Positions 1 through 11,625 of a stretch of 64,000 bases of DNA are shown here, piece after piece. The notes beneath the pieces were generated by a model. That model was not told where the DNA came from. It saw only the letters and a list, made by a program, of their open reading frames with translations, and ran no database searches. The stretch is from Asterella californica (Eukaryota > Streptophyta > Marchantiopsida > Marchantiales > Aytoniaceae). Position 1 is the stretch's first letter. Each line of letters opens with the position of its first letter. The stretch is from NCBI GenBank assembly GCA_036924285.1, contig JAYKYS010000002.1:868001-932000 (forward strand), read 5' to 3'. The translations under genes and the position numbers were made by a program.

Positions 1-29
1 TACTCTGGTGTAATGAAAATTCCTCAAGG

Positions 30-395
30 CGGAAGTACAGTGAAGGAAGCGAGGGGAAAGGAAAATATAAGTATAATAGAAGTCAAAAGACAAATTATTA
101 TCTACATTTAAATATCTAAATTTAAGTCTATTTAAGTTAAATTTAAGTTTAAATGACTATATTTAAAAACCACGAAATATGTCTTAGGCCCACGAAACAC
201 ATGGCTTCCAGAAACCAAGAGAACCCATAAACACAGTCACTATCTGGAACTAACCCAGTATAAGTGTCATTCTTTTTTACGGATGAAGTCAATGTTTGAG
301 ACATTATTTAAAGCTAACTCTTCCTAACAGAAAGATTAGCTCATAAATAACACCTCATGTACACTTATGAAGTGTACATTGATGAATATACAGCA
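30..395 (+). repeat. Dispersed AT-rich repeat, copy 1
   Basis: This stretch shares a series of landmarks, in the same order and orientation, with 35,335-35,815. These are a GTACAGTGAAGGAAGCG start, a segment reading AAACACAT..CC followed by AACCCATAA.CACAGT, a palindrome around CTAACTCTTC, a second palindrome TCATGTACACTT/AAGTGTACAT, and a GAATATACAG end. The copies are diverged and differ in spacing, so this is an old interspersed family. No protein is encoded. It could be a decayed transposon terminal region; the family is not recognised. Confidence 0.6.
304..382. repeat. Paired palindromes A and B, unit 1
   Basis: Palindrome A (304-350) has arms TTATTTA.AGCTAACTCTTCC and AGAAAGATTAGCTCATAAATAA around a 4-nt loop. 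Palindrome B (353-382) pairs TCATGTACACTT with AGTGTACATTGA. The same two palindromes recur elsewhere in the window, sometimes in the opposite order. Mismatches between arms are mostly C/T, as expected from decay of methylated cytosine. Confidence 0.6.
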
Positions 396-3300
396 TTAAT
401 ATTGTGAATTGCTGTGATGGCTGCAGACCAGAGATAAGAGAGATGGTATTCAGGTCAAGCTCATGTATAAACAAAAATTATATTTATTAGTGAAGACCAT
501 CTGAATCCAACCTCTGGAGATGGGATTTTATTCTGGTCCGAGATGTCCTTGGAAATGTCAGATAGGTGTCACATGTACTAAAACACATCAATTTTAGTAT
601 CGGAAAATAGATTTAGCAATCGCTCTCAACTGATAAAAGAGAAATTAATTCAAAAAACATTATGAACTACTTTAATGAAAATATGCATATCAATATCAGA
701 GAGATGGTATTTTCTCTTAGGGAGGATATTCACCTCATGTACAATTAAGTGTACATGAGATGTAATCTATATTCTAACTTTCCGGCAAGAAGGATTAGAA
801 TAAAATTAATGTCTATTCAGAATGACGCATATTGACAATGAAAGTCTCGAAGTTATACCCCAAGAACGCATAAGTCCGTTTAATAATTTATTAGAAAAAA
901 TTTTTATAACACTTTCAAGTTTTTTGATAAGAAAAAATAGAATTCAATGTACAAGGCCGTGGGGAAGGATATTGGGTACAAGTTAATGTAAAGATATTCT
1001 TTGAACTATCTATTTGCAAGACTCAATTACACGAGACCTAATTTCTGATAATATATTTCTTACACCTAACTGAAATATATTGTTTATGAAAGAGTAAAAC
1101 GATACTAGAATATGGAATATCAATCCAAGCACAATATGATCCATTCGAACTAAGAACTATTTTGCGGTGTAAAATGAGCGAGAAATTCATGTTGCATGCA
1201 TATTTTATCTCTTCCATGTTAAGATGGAAGAGGTATTACTACATGCTCCATTTATTACTAAACTCTTCCTCTTGGAAGGGTTAAATGTACTATGTACTAT
1301 TTGATATATTTTCATTCTTCAAAGAGAACTGTTTATGCGAAAAGGAAGATCATTTCATTCACCTAAATCATAGGTGTTAGATCTCGTAGCATCCATGCGT
1401 AACCAAGTTCAATTAGATTATAATTTTAGAGTTTTAATTTAGTTATTTAAATTGAGCACACCAATTTTAGAAAAGATGTCTCTTTTATGTCTCTTTTCTT
1501 CTCTTTTCTTTTGTGTGGTTTTCAGGCGCTTTTCCCAATTTGTGGCAATTTCTCTTTTGTATTATTTTTTTCCACCACTATATAACCCAAGTAACAACCA
1601 ATCTTTCTGGTTAATTTTATCTTCTTCTCGAATAACCTTCCACAGGGCCTTTGGGATGCATATTTACCTCGCCGATTTCATAAGGAAGAGGTGTTTGCAC
1701 TTCCTTCAATTTATGGAAGGATTAGACCATAAATTGAAACTTTGGTATTTAAACTGAATTTTATTACTCCTAGAGAAAATTTATGGCAAGATGAGAGTCT
1801 CTCTGGGCACTAAACTTATAGTATCTGTAGTTTTGTTAACATCCAAGTGTAGTATTGCACAGAAATATAGATATAAGTTAACAATAATGCCGTTTAATCT
1901 ATCAACTATTTAGAGTTTTAGGTTTTAATTAAATTCAAAGACTTTATATGTTTTTCTGGTCGAACAAACATCTAAAGTCAAATCTTCTATGTTCTATGTC
2001 TGTTTTAAATTTCATATTTTCTGTCTAATGTATTTTTCTAAGAATAAATATTTTTTCCAAAATCACTAACTATGTGGTTTTCCTACCAACATAGTTATTG
2101 ATAATGTTGAGATGCGATAAATTATATTATCATTTTCTAGAGATGATATTGCAATGAATTTACTTTTAGTAAATATTGAGAATGTTATCTTTTGAGGAAA
2201 AATCTTTAATCAAAACGCAATTAAGACTTTATGCTTTGGATTTCCATTTCACATTAATTATGAAATAATAACAATTCAGATTAGATTAGATTAGATTATG
2301 TAATTCCAAGCAGAAAATGCTGAAGCTTCTAAGTACATCTAAAATATACTAGTGAAGCATTCGTATATTTCTTAAGGTAATGTACATTACTAACTACTAA
2401 CTTGTCTCCATGTGATAGCATGCTCCTATTGCTATAAAACTATTCAGTGGAGATAGATACTACTAGCGGACGTCCGAAACTTCGGTATATATCGGTATAG
2501 TAGTAATATCTTGTTAGAAAGCGTAGCTGAAATAAAATCGATGACAAGAAAAAAAGAATAGACGAAAATAGAATAACCAAACTGTTTAGTGAACGGTGCA
2601 ACAAATCGCTTTTGTCACCAAGATGTCCAACAAACGTTTGCGACCTTTCTTGTTCGCAAACGCTACCGTAGACAGCTCTTTCACAGCAGTATAGAGTCCA
2701 GAATCCTAGCCAGATGTAGACCTTTGCCAGCCACGTCTGCGTCTGGGCTGGCTTGGAGCCAACCGGTTGCTGATGTGTTTGGCTCTGGAAGGAACACGGT
2801 GGACCCTATCCTCACCATCCCGAAACGCGCGCTACTGCTGCGGCTCTCGCACAGTTCCACCACTGTCTTATCCCTTGCCGCTTTTCTCTCGCTCTGAATC
2901 CACACCAAGGCGGAAATCTTCCGAGCTCCTATGATATGACACCATAACTAACTTGCTGTTGTTCATGACGGGAATGTGTTTCCGACCCTGCACCAGTCTA
3001 CAACTTACACGCACGCACTATACTCAACACTTCCTTTTTATGCCTATTCCGATCCAGCCAAATGAAAAAGGAATTTATGAATGAATAAATCGTCAATATT
3101 CTTAAGGCAGATTTCTAGACTCTTACTATTATGTGTAGATCTCATCCGTATCTTGGCCGGAAATAAGTTCCCTTTCTGTTGTTGTTCTTACCTTCCCTTC
3201 TCCGGGAGTTTTGTGGTTTGATAGGGTAAGGAGTAGGATAAACCCATCTTGCCCTTGTCTACCACCAGATTGTGCATTGGAAAAGTTAACTTTGACCGCG

Positions 3301-3629
3301 GTTGTTACTCTGGTAAGGTTTCAACAAATTGGACAACACATACAAACACTGAAGTTTACTGTTCTACAGACCGTGCGCGAAAGCAGGCGGGAAATTGAGG
3401 TAGTGAGCAAGCTATGGTCATGGATGCCATCGCCCTGCATCATTAAACCGGGGTATGGTAGGCTGACTGGTTACGGTTGGAGGAGGAAAGAAGGCGACAC
3501 ATATGATTTGAGAGCGGAGGCGGAACGAGCTACAGGGAACGAGGAGCGTGGGGGATTGGCAGCTACCGTAGAGTTTGATACATTGAATGCTTTGCGGGAA
3601 ATTTCGGGCCAGTTGACAGCTTTGAGGCA
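396..3629. other. AT-rich intergenic DNA and psb28 upstream region
   Basis: No convincing gene is visible. The first 2.3 kb is strongly AT-rich with scattered short palindromes. Four perfect GATTA units stand at 2279-2298. From about 2,590 base composition becomes more balanced, and open frames of 60-190 codons occur on both strands without recognisable domains. The region from about 3,200 to 3,629 is taken as promoter and 5' leader of psb28. A GGCGGGAAA motif (E2F-like) lies at 3386-3394 but may be chance. Confidence 0.5.
732..810. repeat. Paired palindromes B and A, unit 2
   Basis: Palindrome B comes first here (732-759, CTCATGTACA..AAGTGTACATGAG). Palindrome A follows (about 769-810), with CTAACTTTCC facing GAAGGATTAG and flanking AT-rich arms. 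The order is reversed relative to unit 1. Further partial A-type hairpins lie at 1207-1236 (CTCTTCCAT/ATGGAAGAG) and 1251-1286. Confidence 0.5.
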
Positions 3630-6143
3630 ATGGCGGTCACTCTGTCACACCTCACTCTGTCCTGCACCCCGCGTGCCTCAACCGTGTCACAATCGCGGAG
3701 GAGAACGGTACAAGAGCATGCGCAACATGTTGTTCCAGCTGCAGTTTCTCCAAGCTCAGGTCACAATCTTTCGTTTTCCGGAACTCTTTTGAGGCGTTGA
3801 TGCAAGTTGTTACTCTTTGGAATTGGTGATTGTGGTCGTCAAACTAAAACTGGTTATGGTTTTTCACGGACTAAGGTCTAATCGCTAGCTACATTTTGCT
3901 GAATTCTGTACATCTTGTCTACTTCAGTCTCTTCATAGCTGAAGACCGAGCCTGGTTGGTGGAATTCCCCTCTGGATAGGTAGGTTCAATCGTTGAAATT
4001 CGATGTTCTCAGCTGCGTAAGAGAACTCTGGCCACGCGAGTATAATCTGGAATGCGTTGGAGAAAACTTTTACTAGTAAGTTCTGCATTCTCAGAGGCAT
4101 TTGTCAAGGTTGTGGAGGTAACAATGTCACTCCCTGAAGTGACCGCTGTGTCAGCGTCGTGGCGCTTTTTGGCGGAGTATACTGTCCTCCTTTGACCCGG
4201 GTGCGAACCCATGTCTACCTGGAACCACCATCTGGACTGTCGAACATCCGAGTTTTATAGTAGCTTGAACTTGCCGAAGGTTGAACGTTTCTCTTTCTTG
4301 GATACAATAATTCGGCAGTGAGCAATGCCTTGTCGGTGACAGGGAACTGTCAACTGGATGCAGTTAGAGTGCTTTTTCAGGCAGTGTGCTCAAAATGGGA
4401 TCCCCCATCAGATCAAGTGAAGAAACTTTGGGTAATTTAGCGTACTCTCGCTTGAGAGTGTTCATCCACATTTCATAGGGCTGTGTAGGCCCAAGTTGAA
4501 TGGTACTGTTAACGATCAGGAGAAATGCAGTTCTCTATGAACAAAGACGTAATCTCTCGTCATTTTGTCCATTACTTACGAAAGCGTAAAACTCACAAAT
4601 CTCGCACCTCATATGCAAGGATCCACGCATTACCTGAAAGCATTTCGAATACGGTCCTGACGGGAGTGGTCCGCCTAAAGATGAATTGATTCGCAACGTT
4701 CCGTCAGAAAGTTCATTTTAAGATTTGCTGAGGACCTCTGATCTGTCTTGCCAGCACGTCGTGCTTGTTCCTCTGTCCGCTGAAATGTGCTTACAGTGGA
4801 TCCTTCAGTTGCGCTTAGAACCTAAGCGATTAATTTACGTACGTATATCTTCTGGAGTGAATTTGGCCCTTTATGCGTCTATCTGGTGTCCGTTTTTCCT
4901 GTCGGTAGGTCTACTGTTCTGCCTTCTCTTTTGGTACCTTACAGCAGGGCTGGGTCTCGGAGCAATTTGTAGAGAGACATAAGTTCTGTACAAGATTAGT
5001 GCATATTGCCTGGGAGGAACTCACACCTTCTCCGTCGGCCTGTGTCCGTACGAGAACAAACTAAGGGATACGTCACGAGTAAACTTCCTCGTGGCATTGT
5101 TGTTTGATGTCAATTGAGAGCTTCACTGCAGTGGATGATGTCATCTTGTATAGTCATCAGTATCTGGTGGACTCACGTTTGTGCTTCCTTGTCTTGGAGT
5201 TTCCTGGTGCATGTTATCTGGTAAGTGTCTACTCACTCGGTAAATGCATTCCCTCACTGATAAGCTTCCTGCTTCAGTTTGCAGTGGGATAGTTTTCTGT
5301 GTGTAAGATGTTACGTCTCATACGTAGTGGATTTCCTCCAGTTTAGCAGTCCAAGTAGGCACTTTCTTAAGGGGGCGTTTGTTCGGATCTTGAGTACGTG
5401 ATTCCCGTTCAAATGAATGTATTTCTGCCTTTGACGAGCCTACCCGTTGACCATGCATGGTGTTTGTCCGTATGTAGTGTGTCAGGTTCTTGGCATGGAC
5501 AGTAGCAAGATCTGGAAGTGAGCTAATATATAGTTGCTGTTACATGAAGAGTAGGCCTCACCGACGGTTATTAGTTTCTTCACCTACTAGCTCTCGAAGG
5601 TCTGGCTGTTCAGATATGTCGTGCACGTGTTTATAGATGGAAGAGCTTGTTTTTGCAGGTTCCTTTTCATTGTTAGGCAATGGACTCTGCGTCGGTGCGA
5701 GAAGCTCCTTCGCTGGAGATGTTAGACAGCTTACAGCTTCAAGATGGAGCGTGTCCAGAGCCGCAGGTTCCATTTCGAGGGCGCAAGTAGTTGCTGCCAT
5801 AAAACCCGTCATTCAGTTCATCAGAGGGATTAATGAACAAACGGTTCCCGACGTGAAGCTCACCAGATCACGAGATGGAACCAACGGCACAGCCAATTTT
5901 GAATTTGATCAGCCTTCGGTATTTGATTCTTCTAGGGAGTTGGGGGACATCACTGGTCTGTACATGATTGATGAAGAAGGTACGCTTTCATCGGTGGATG
6001 TAAGTGCAAAGTTCGTCAATGGCAAACCAGCGAAGATAGAAGCTCGATATGTCATGCGCAACATCAGGGAGTGGGACCGGTTCATGCGCTTCATGGAGCG
6101 TTACGCCGAGGAGAATAACCTTGGGTTTGTCAAGAGACAATAG
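3630..6143 (+). CDS. PSB28: Photosystem II assembly protein Psb28, chloroplast precursor
   Basis: Psb28 binds the PSII assembly intermediate containing CP47 on the stromal side and aids PSII biogenesis and repair. The core is certain: frame 5659-6143 reads VIQFIRGINEQTVPDVKLTR, then SRDG..GTA, then ITGLYMIDEEG, VNAKFVNGKPAKIEA-like text and WDRFMRFMERYAEENNLGF, all family hallmarks. I propose two exons, 3630-3759 and 5659-6143 (donor CAG|GTCACA, acceptor TTTTGCAG|GT, phase 1), giving 204 aa. Exon 1 starts MAVTLSHLTLSCTPRAS and is Ser/Thr/Arg-rich and poor in acidic residues, like a plastid transit peptide. The donor is not strong; a second phase-compatible donor lies at 3795. The alternative is an intronless 168-aa protein starting at 5637, but the TTTTGCAG directly after that ATG looks like a splice acceptor. 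The core is sure; exon 1 is inference. Confidence 0.85.
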
Positions 6144-6318
6144 GAAATAAGTATTTCTTCTACTTTAGCTGTTTACATTCTTGAAATTTTTGGTGACAAG
6201 CCAGTTCCCCAAGAAATTAGTCGATATTGTGCAGGAAGAGTTGGTCACGTATGCTGATTTGCAATCGATATTTCACCTCTGTATTACGAAGCCTCCTTTC
6301 GGTGTCAAACGATCTCAA

Positions 6319-7110
6319 CATGAAGGTGTTGAATCTTTGGTTATCCAGCGCATGTGCATGTCTGTTGATATTTAAAATGGATTTTCATGGCTCAAGTTCT
6401 GAAGATACCTGTAAGACATCAATACCCAGTTACCATGTCCTCTCTGTACAGTTCTTCATGTGCCTGATTTGGAGTCACAGGATGATCGTGATGTAAACTT
6501 TGTTTTTCTTGCCAAGCTAACAACATGAAGGTTGTTGATCTGTGGTTATCCAGCGCATGTGCGTGTCTGTGATGTTTAACATGGATTTTCATGGCTCAAG
6601 TTCTGAAGATACCTGTAAGACATTAATACCCAGTTACCATGTCCTCTCTGTACAGTTCTTCATGTGCCTGATATGGAGTCACAAGATGATCGTGAATGTA
6701 GACTTTGTTTTTCTTGCCAAGCTAACAACATAAAGGTTTTTGAATCTGTGGTTATTCAGCGTCTGTTGATAATTGACATGGATTTTCATGGCTCAAGTTC
6801 CGAAGATACCTGTAAGACATCAGTAGCCAGTTACCATGTACTCTCTGTACAGTTCTTCATGTGCCTGATATGGAGTCACAGGATGATCGTGAATTTAATC
6901 TTTGCCTTTCTTGCCAAGCTAACAATGTTAGAAAGTTTCATATGTCTGTGATCTTCAGAACTATCATGATATGGAGTCACGGAATGATTGTGAATAAAAG
7001 CAATCAGTTTCTTGCCATACTTACCATGCCAGGAAGTTTGTTCTGTCCACAACACGTGATTGTCGTCCATGTGGATGATGCGGAGTCACATGACGAGGAA
7101 GCTTTCTGAC
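6319..7110 (+). repeat. Tandem repeat, about 205-bp unit, downstream of psb28
   Basis: Three clear copies start at 6319, 6524 and 6729, which gives an exact 205-bp spacing. They share CATGAAGGT-type starts, GGATTTTCATGGCTCAAGTT, GAAGATACCTGTAAGACAT, GTACAGTTCTTCATGTGCCT and GGAGTCAC..GATGATCGTGA. Two shortened, more diverged copies follow to about 7,110, recognised by repeated GGAGTCAC and by CTTGCCA/CTTGCAAAGCTTAC. Short frames of 60-95 codons arise only because the repeat is partly open. It lies either in intergenic DNA or in an intron of the next gene. Confidence 0.8.
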
Positions 7111-7497
7111 ATTTCTTGCAAAGCTTACTATGTAAGAACGTCATTCCAGCTACTCTTGACAAACTTTAATGTGCATGATTTGCAGTGACAGGATGACGGT
7201 GAATATAAAACATTTCCATTTCTCCCTAAGCTTAAGATGTCCCAGTTTCAAGGAGTTACCCTTGAGAGGCAGCCCCCGTTTGTTTCCCAGGACCTCGTGA
7301 TTGTCTAAAATGTTAGTAATCAATCCTTCACTACTCATGTTCATATCCAGAAGTCAGGTTTTATCTATCATACTGGATCCAGTTAACAGGACTTACCAGA
7401 TGTCTTCTTCCGACCAGATCAACAAAGATCGAGACGAAAGCTCTGCACAGGTACAAACCAGAAGATCTAAAAGTTTCTCTTGATTGCGATCTACAAG

Positions 7498-8462
7498 TTG
7501 GGTCTAAAACTGTTGTTGGAGAGGGCTTTACCCGAGACCAAGGGGAGAGGTGTACTGAGACATTTCTCCCGAGGGTGAGTACCTTGATCATGCGGGCATA
7601 GGTCACGGGATCCAGTACCTACAATTTGAGTAATTACTAGTACTTGAAGGGAGTCATGATCAAATAAATGGATTAATTTGTAGAAATGAAGGTAACAAAG
7701 TTAGAATAGAGATAGTGTTTGTTACCGACAAAACGTCTATCCACACCAGCACCATGAGGATTCAGACAGGCTGGAATTGCACCACCTTATCGTGGGAGGT
7801 GGTGTTGGGCGGATTCTTCAGGCGATATTCTCTCATACTAGATCATGATAACGGAATAGTACCAGATAAAACTGAAAACTGTGGTAGGTGAGAGAAAAGG
7901 CGGAGGATCGAACAGCAGAGACAATTAAAGAGGGATGGCGAAGTACGCAAGAGAAATGATACATGTATTCCTGTAGAGGACAAACGGTAAGTGTAATGAT
8001 ACAAACATATGTTCCATGCGTAGTGCAAGATTGGCAGTAATCGAATGAGCTAAACCCAGATCAATGTGACTTTGGCTAGCACTGTTAGTTAGTGCATGTT
8101 ACAGTGTACTAGAACAGATACCTTCCCCATTTGGTAGTCGTTGTGTGTGTTTGTAGATGATGCTGAACGATGTGGTATGTGTGTCATTGTGTGGTACTCA
8201 TTAGCAGTTGCAAATTATTTCGCAGTTCCTGTAGTTAAGAGTTAACTCATTTTGATTTCTGCGCAGTGGAAAGAGTACAGTCATAGCAGTTGAAGGAACC
8301 GGGGACATTCTTTATGTTTTTTGGCACGGAGATTACACCGCTGATGATTACAGGGAAACCGCAGGAAAGAACATAAAGCCCTCGCCAACAGGATGGGTCC
8401 ACAGCCGCGGGCGCTTCATGCCCAACCTGGAAAACTTTTTCGGACCTAGAATCGTTAGATGA
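7498..8462 (+). CDS. Last two exons of an unrecognised gene
   Basis: Exon 8267-8462 follows an acceptor (TTTCTGCGCAG) and reads GKSTVIAVEGTGDILYVFWH, then GDYTADDYRE, GWVHSRGRFMPNLENFFGP and a stop. Only one of its three frames is open. The upstream exon ends at 7574 with the strong donor GAGG|GTGAGT. In the one frame whose phase fits, it reads LLLERALPETKGRGVLRHFS before joining through a Gly codon. Its start is probably the acceptor at 7497 (TTTCTCTTG..CTACAAG), less likely 7473. The fit of frame, phase and splice sites argues for a real gene, but I do not recognise the family and could not find the 5' exons; they may lie within or before the 205-bp repeats. Nothing visible says what it does. 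It lies downstream of psb28 on the same strand. Confidence 0.5.
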
Positions 8463-10975
8463 GGAAGGAGTTTAGGATTTTCTCTCTCATGTTTTCCAAT
8501 CCCGGGACAAGCATTCACGAGTCATGTCACCACCATAGACATGATATCAAGTCACATCATACCTGCACAGAAAACCATGACTGCGAATCCTCCTGCAGTC
8601 AAGGTTAGAATCTACACCGTGGTTGCTGTTTCAATACATTTTCACTTCACATTACGCAGACGAGCCTACAATCTAATTTGAGTGGCTCCTGCCTGCAACC
8701 GTGGCTAACATATGTCATGATGTCGTGGCAGCAGAACGACAAAAAGAGAACGGCAGAATACAGCTGTTTTAGGAAGTAGTTTTAGTAGAGAATTGAATGA
8801 CTGCACAGTAAAACTACTGTGATCACGAGAAAAGTCAGGGTAGCGGTTACAGATTCTTTGAACTGCGAAGAAAAAGGGTAAACTTTCGGGTATGTCACTT
8901 ACCGGGAAGTTCAATACTTGTCACATGTTATTTCAAATTATACTTCTTTTTGTAATTTCTTATTTACTTGTGTGAATATCTGATGATCTTTAAACATATT
9001 TTGGCACATGACTCTTGAGAACAAGAGTTGGACATCGTAATAACTTCACATTTTCTTGCAACTCTTAGCTGCACCTCAAGTCCATACAATCAGGAAAAAG
9101 CTAGAATTATTTGTAGTCATATTATGTCACAAGCAAGAACTGACTGAGCAATGGTACAGTATCACTTGATGGCAGAAAACCTATGCTCTGACATTCGAGT
9201 AGACTTGCTTCCAGAAAATATACGTTACAAAGCAAAGGTTGGAAAGGTCGCAAAGGTGCAAGCAAACGCTGCTTGCACCATTGCGAGACCAACTACAGAC
9301 TAGATTATCAATCACTAATCATTTGAATGAATCTCATAACGGCAAATCTAGAGTGTACCAAATGGTCAAAGAAAAACTTTTAATCAAGATAGGAATTTAA
9401 ATTCAAAGTAGAATGTCAAATATGAAGTTAAAATATAAATATATGGGGATTCAAATAATGGCTGCATTCACACTTCGCAGCCACCGGTCTCCCCGTTATC
9501 CCGCACAGCTCTATCCCGTTCTCATGCGTGGTCCGTTTAGAGCCCTCTACGTAAAGTGAGAATTCATTTTATGCCTGGAGATTTTGTCCGGAACGGTACT
9601 GTACATTATGTCCATAAGTACTGGTAACTAGAACACTGTTCATGCTTTCCTATCAAGCTCCTTATGAAAAACCAATTGTCAAGAATCCGTCAAATCGACG
9701 ACTTCTACCTCTTTGCGCACGCTTAGCATCTATCGAACCGTCACTGTGCTTCAGTCTTGCGTGCTGTATGGTAACGCGTTTGTTGCTGTTGGGACATAAG
9801 GCGATACGGTCTGTAGCAGGTTAGTCTCGGAACCATACCCGCAGTTCTGGTTTATCGCCAGCGCGAGTGACGGTGAAACCTCGTCACTATATCACACAGT
9901 TGGTGAAACCAAAAGGTTGACTGTATGAGGTGTAAATTGTAATTCATGTTAAGTACTAGTGTAATTTATAAGTTTTTAGTTTGAACGTAATATTCTATTC
10001 TAAAACGTAATATTTTATTGTCATCAAAATCAGACATTTTAAGAAAATACATCACTTATACATATGAAACCTTTCATTATAACAACCAAAATATTGCGAT
10101 TTAAAAAATAATTTTTCATATGTTTGAAGATCTGATCCTTAACGTAGTCACGTATAATGGATTAGTTCAACAATGTTAAGTACCTACGTTTATTTCTTTT
10201 GCTAATCAGTTAAAGTAGCTCGTTTTGCTAACAAACAATGTTGAGTCCATTATCATCCTTTTTGTCACCAGCGAACGTAAAGCGTGAAAAAATCAACCAA
10301 TCAACAAGAAATCACACTTTCGTATGACTTTTTGTTGTTCTTATGTATGGACATAGTTGTACGTTAACTTACTAGTTCAGAATAACCATGTTGAAACTTT
10401 TACCATGTTCTAATCTACATGATTAGAACAAGTTTGATAGTGACTACAACTCGAGAATTTTACAACAGAATCCCTGCCATGGAAATAATTATGATGTGGA
10501 CGATAATTATAACGAATGATTTACTGTACTTACTCAAATGCCGGACGGCTCACGAGTCAGTAACCGAAACTCTTTGTAACGTGGATGCAGCTGAGCCAAT
10601 TTTCCGGACGGAACTTGTTGAGCATGTGAAAGTTGGAAAAGTTGCAGCATCAAGACGTGGTTTCAGCCGAACGATGAGAGTAAACAGCAGTCTGCAACAC
10701 CCGATACCAACGGGTCTGTGGGGAACTGTGGAGAAACCAGTGGATGTACTGTCAGGCACGTTGCTCAGTTGCTGTATGGCTGTGACGGCAGAGAAGGGAA
10801 GACCGGTACTGTACGCTGCTATCTTACCACCGGAGCCGCAACCGACGCTGGAAACATTAGACGGGCTTTCACCGCACCTTGACGTGCCATCCCAGGTACG
10901 CGTCATGGAAAGAACAGAATTCACCCGCAATCACCACAGACCCAGATATTTGCTTAATCACATCCTCTAGGTTCT
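8463..10975. other. Intergenic region with one unassigned open frame
   Basis: No recognisable gene is present. One frame of 183 codons (10419-10970, +) overlaps an antisense open frame of 126 codons (10550-10930, -) in a less AT-rich patch. Neither shows a domain. Openness on both strands fits base composition as well as coding, so neither is called a gene. Confidence 0.4.
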
Positions 10976-10982
10976 CTGTGTT

Positions 10983-11625
10983 TGATCACACCCTTCTTAA
11001 GAGCATCTCCACCGCGGGTTTTTAAAGACCCTCTAACCAGTTAGGGAGCTAATTAGGAGAAAACCTTATCACCGTTTATCTTTATTCTAGTTTTTAATTT
11101 ATGGAATCCTCTAAAAGTTACCACGCCTCTCTAACTTAAAGATTGCAATAAAGACATTTAACTCCATATCAAACCGTTTGAAGAAAAACTTTTGGTAGTT
11201 TTGGAAAGGTTTGAGTTTCTGATATTCTTTAAAGTCTTTTTAAAGATTGCGGTGGAAAAATTTTTCCCTTAAAGATAAAGATCTTTCACTCTTCATCTGT
11301 GAATTAGAGATAAGGAAGTCTTTATCTCTATATGAGTGGAGATGCTCTAACGGGATATTGCTTGATTACACTTTTGATTAGATTATCGATTGTAAAACTA
11401 GTCATTTTGCTATGCAAGTGACATGATGGACTACACACATCAGCTTTTTAAACATATTTTGTCTAACTTGTATTTTATTGCAGAAAAAGTTGAATGGTAA
11501 AGATATTAAGTCACGGTCAAAAAGTAATGAAATGATTAACGACAAACCAAAATCACCAGTTTTCAAGTCGATAACCAATCCTAGGTACGATCAAGCAATA
11601 TAACGTTAAGAGGGGTGTAAGCAAA
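10983..11625. mobile_element. Inverted-repeat element hosting a nested MITE
   Basis: If the inner MITE and one copy of its TAA duplication are removed, the left arm reads TTGATCACACCCTTCTTAAC followed by GGGATATTGCTTGATTA. The reverse complement of 11,589-11,625 reads CTTACACCCCTCTTAACG followed by TTATATTGCTTGATCGTA. The arms are roughly 80% alike by eye. This looks like a small non-autonomous DNA transposon or fold-back element. The outer limits are uncertain and no clear target duplication was found. A similar TGTTTGATCACACTTTT motif occurs near 60,556. Confidence 0.45.
11001..11347. mobile_element. Harbinger/Tourist-type MITE
   Basis: The terminal inverted repeats are GAGCATCTCCAC at 11001-11012 and GTGGAGATGCTC at 11336-11347. 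They are flanked by the direct 3-bp duplication TAA (10998-11000 and 11348-11350). GAGCATCTCCA ends with a TAA/TTA target duplication are typical of PIF/Harbinger-derived MITEs in plants. The 347-bp interior is AT-rich with no coding capacity, so it would need a transposase supplied elsewhere. It sits inside the larger inverted-repeat element, making a nested pair. Confidence 0.85.

Noticed and set aside
2279..2298. GATTA run as a telomere-like repeat
   Set aside because: Only four 5-bp units, and not the plant TTTAGGG motif.
3211..3792. 193-codon open frame upstream of psb28
   Set aside because: No domain and an atypical composition. The better coding reading in this stretch is the shifted frame starting at 3630, which looks like a transit peptide.
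6181..7109. Open frames of 60-95 codons in the 205-bp repeats
   Set aside because: Each is a partial read of the same repeat unit. Frames change between units and there is no domain.
10419..10970. 183-codon frame and its 126-codon antisense partner
   Set aside because: Both strands are open, no motif, no plausible splice partners identified.
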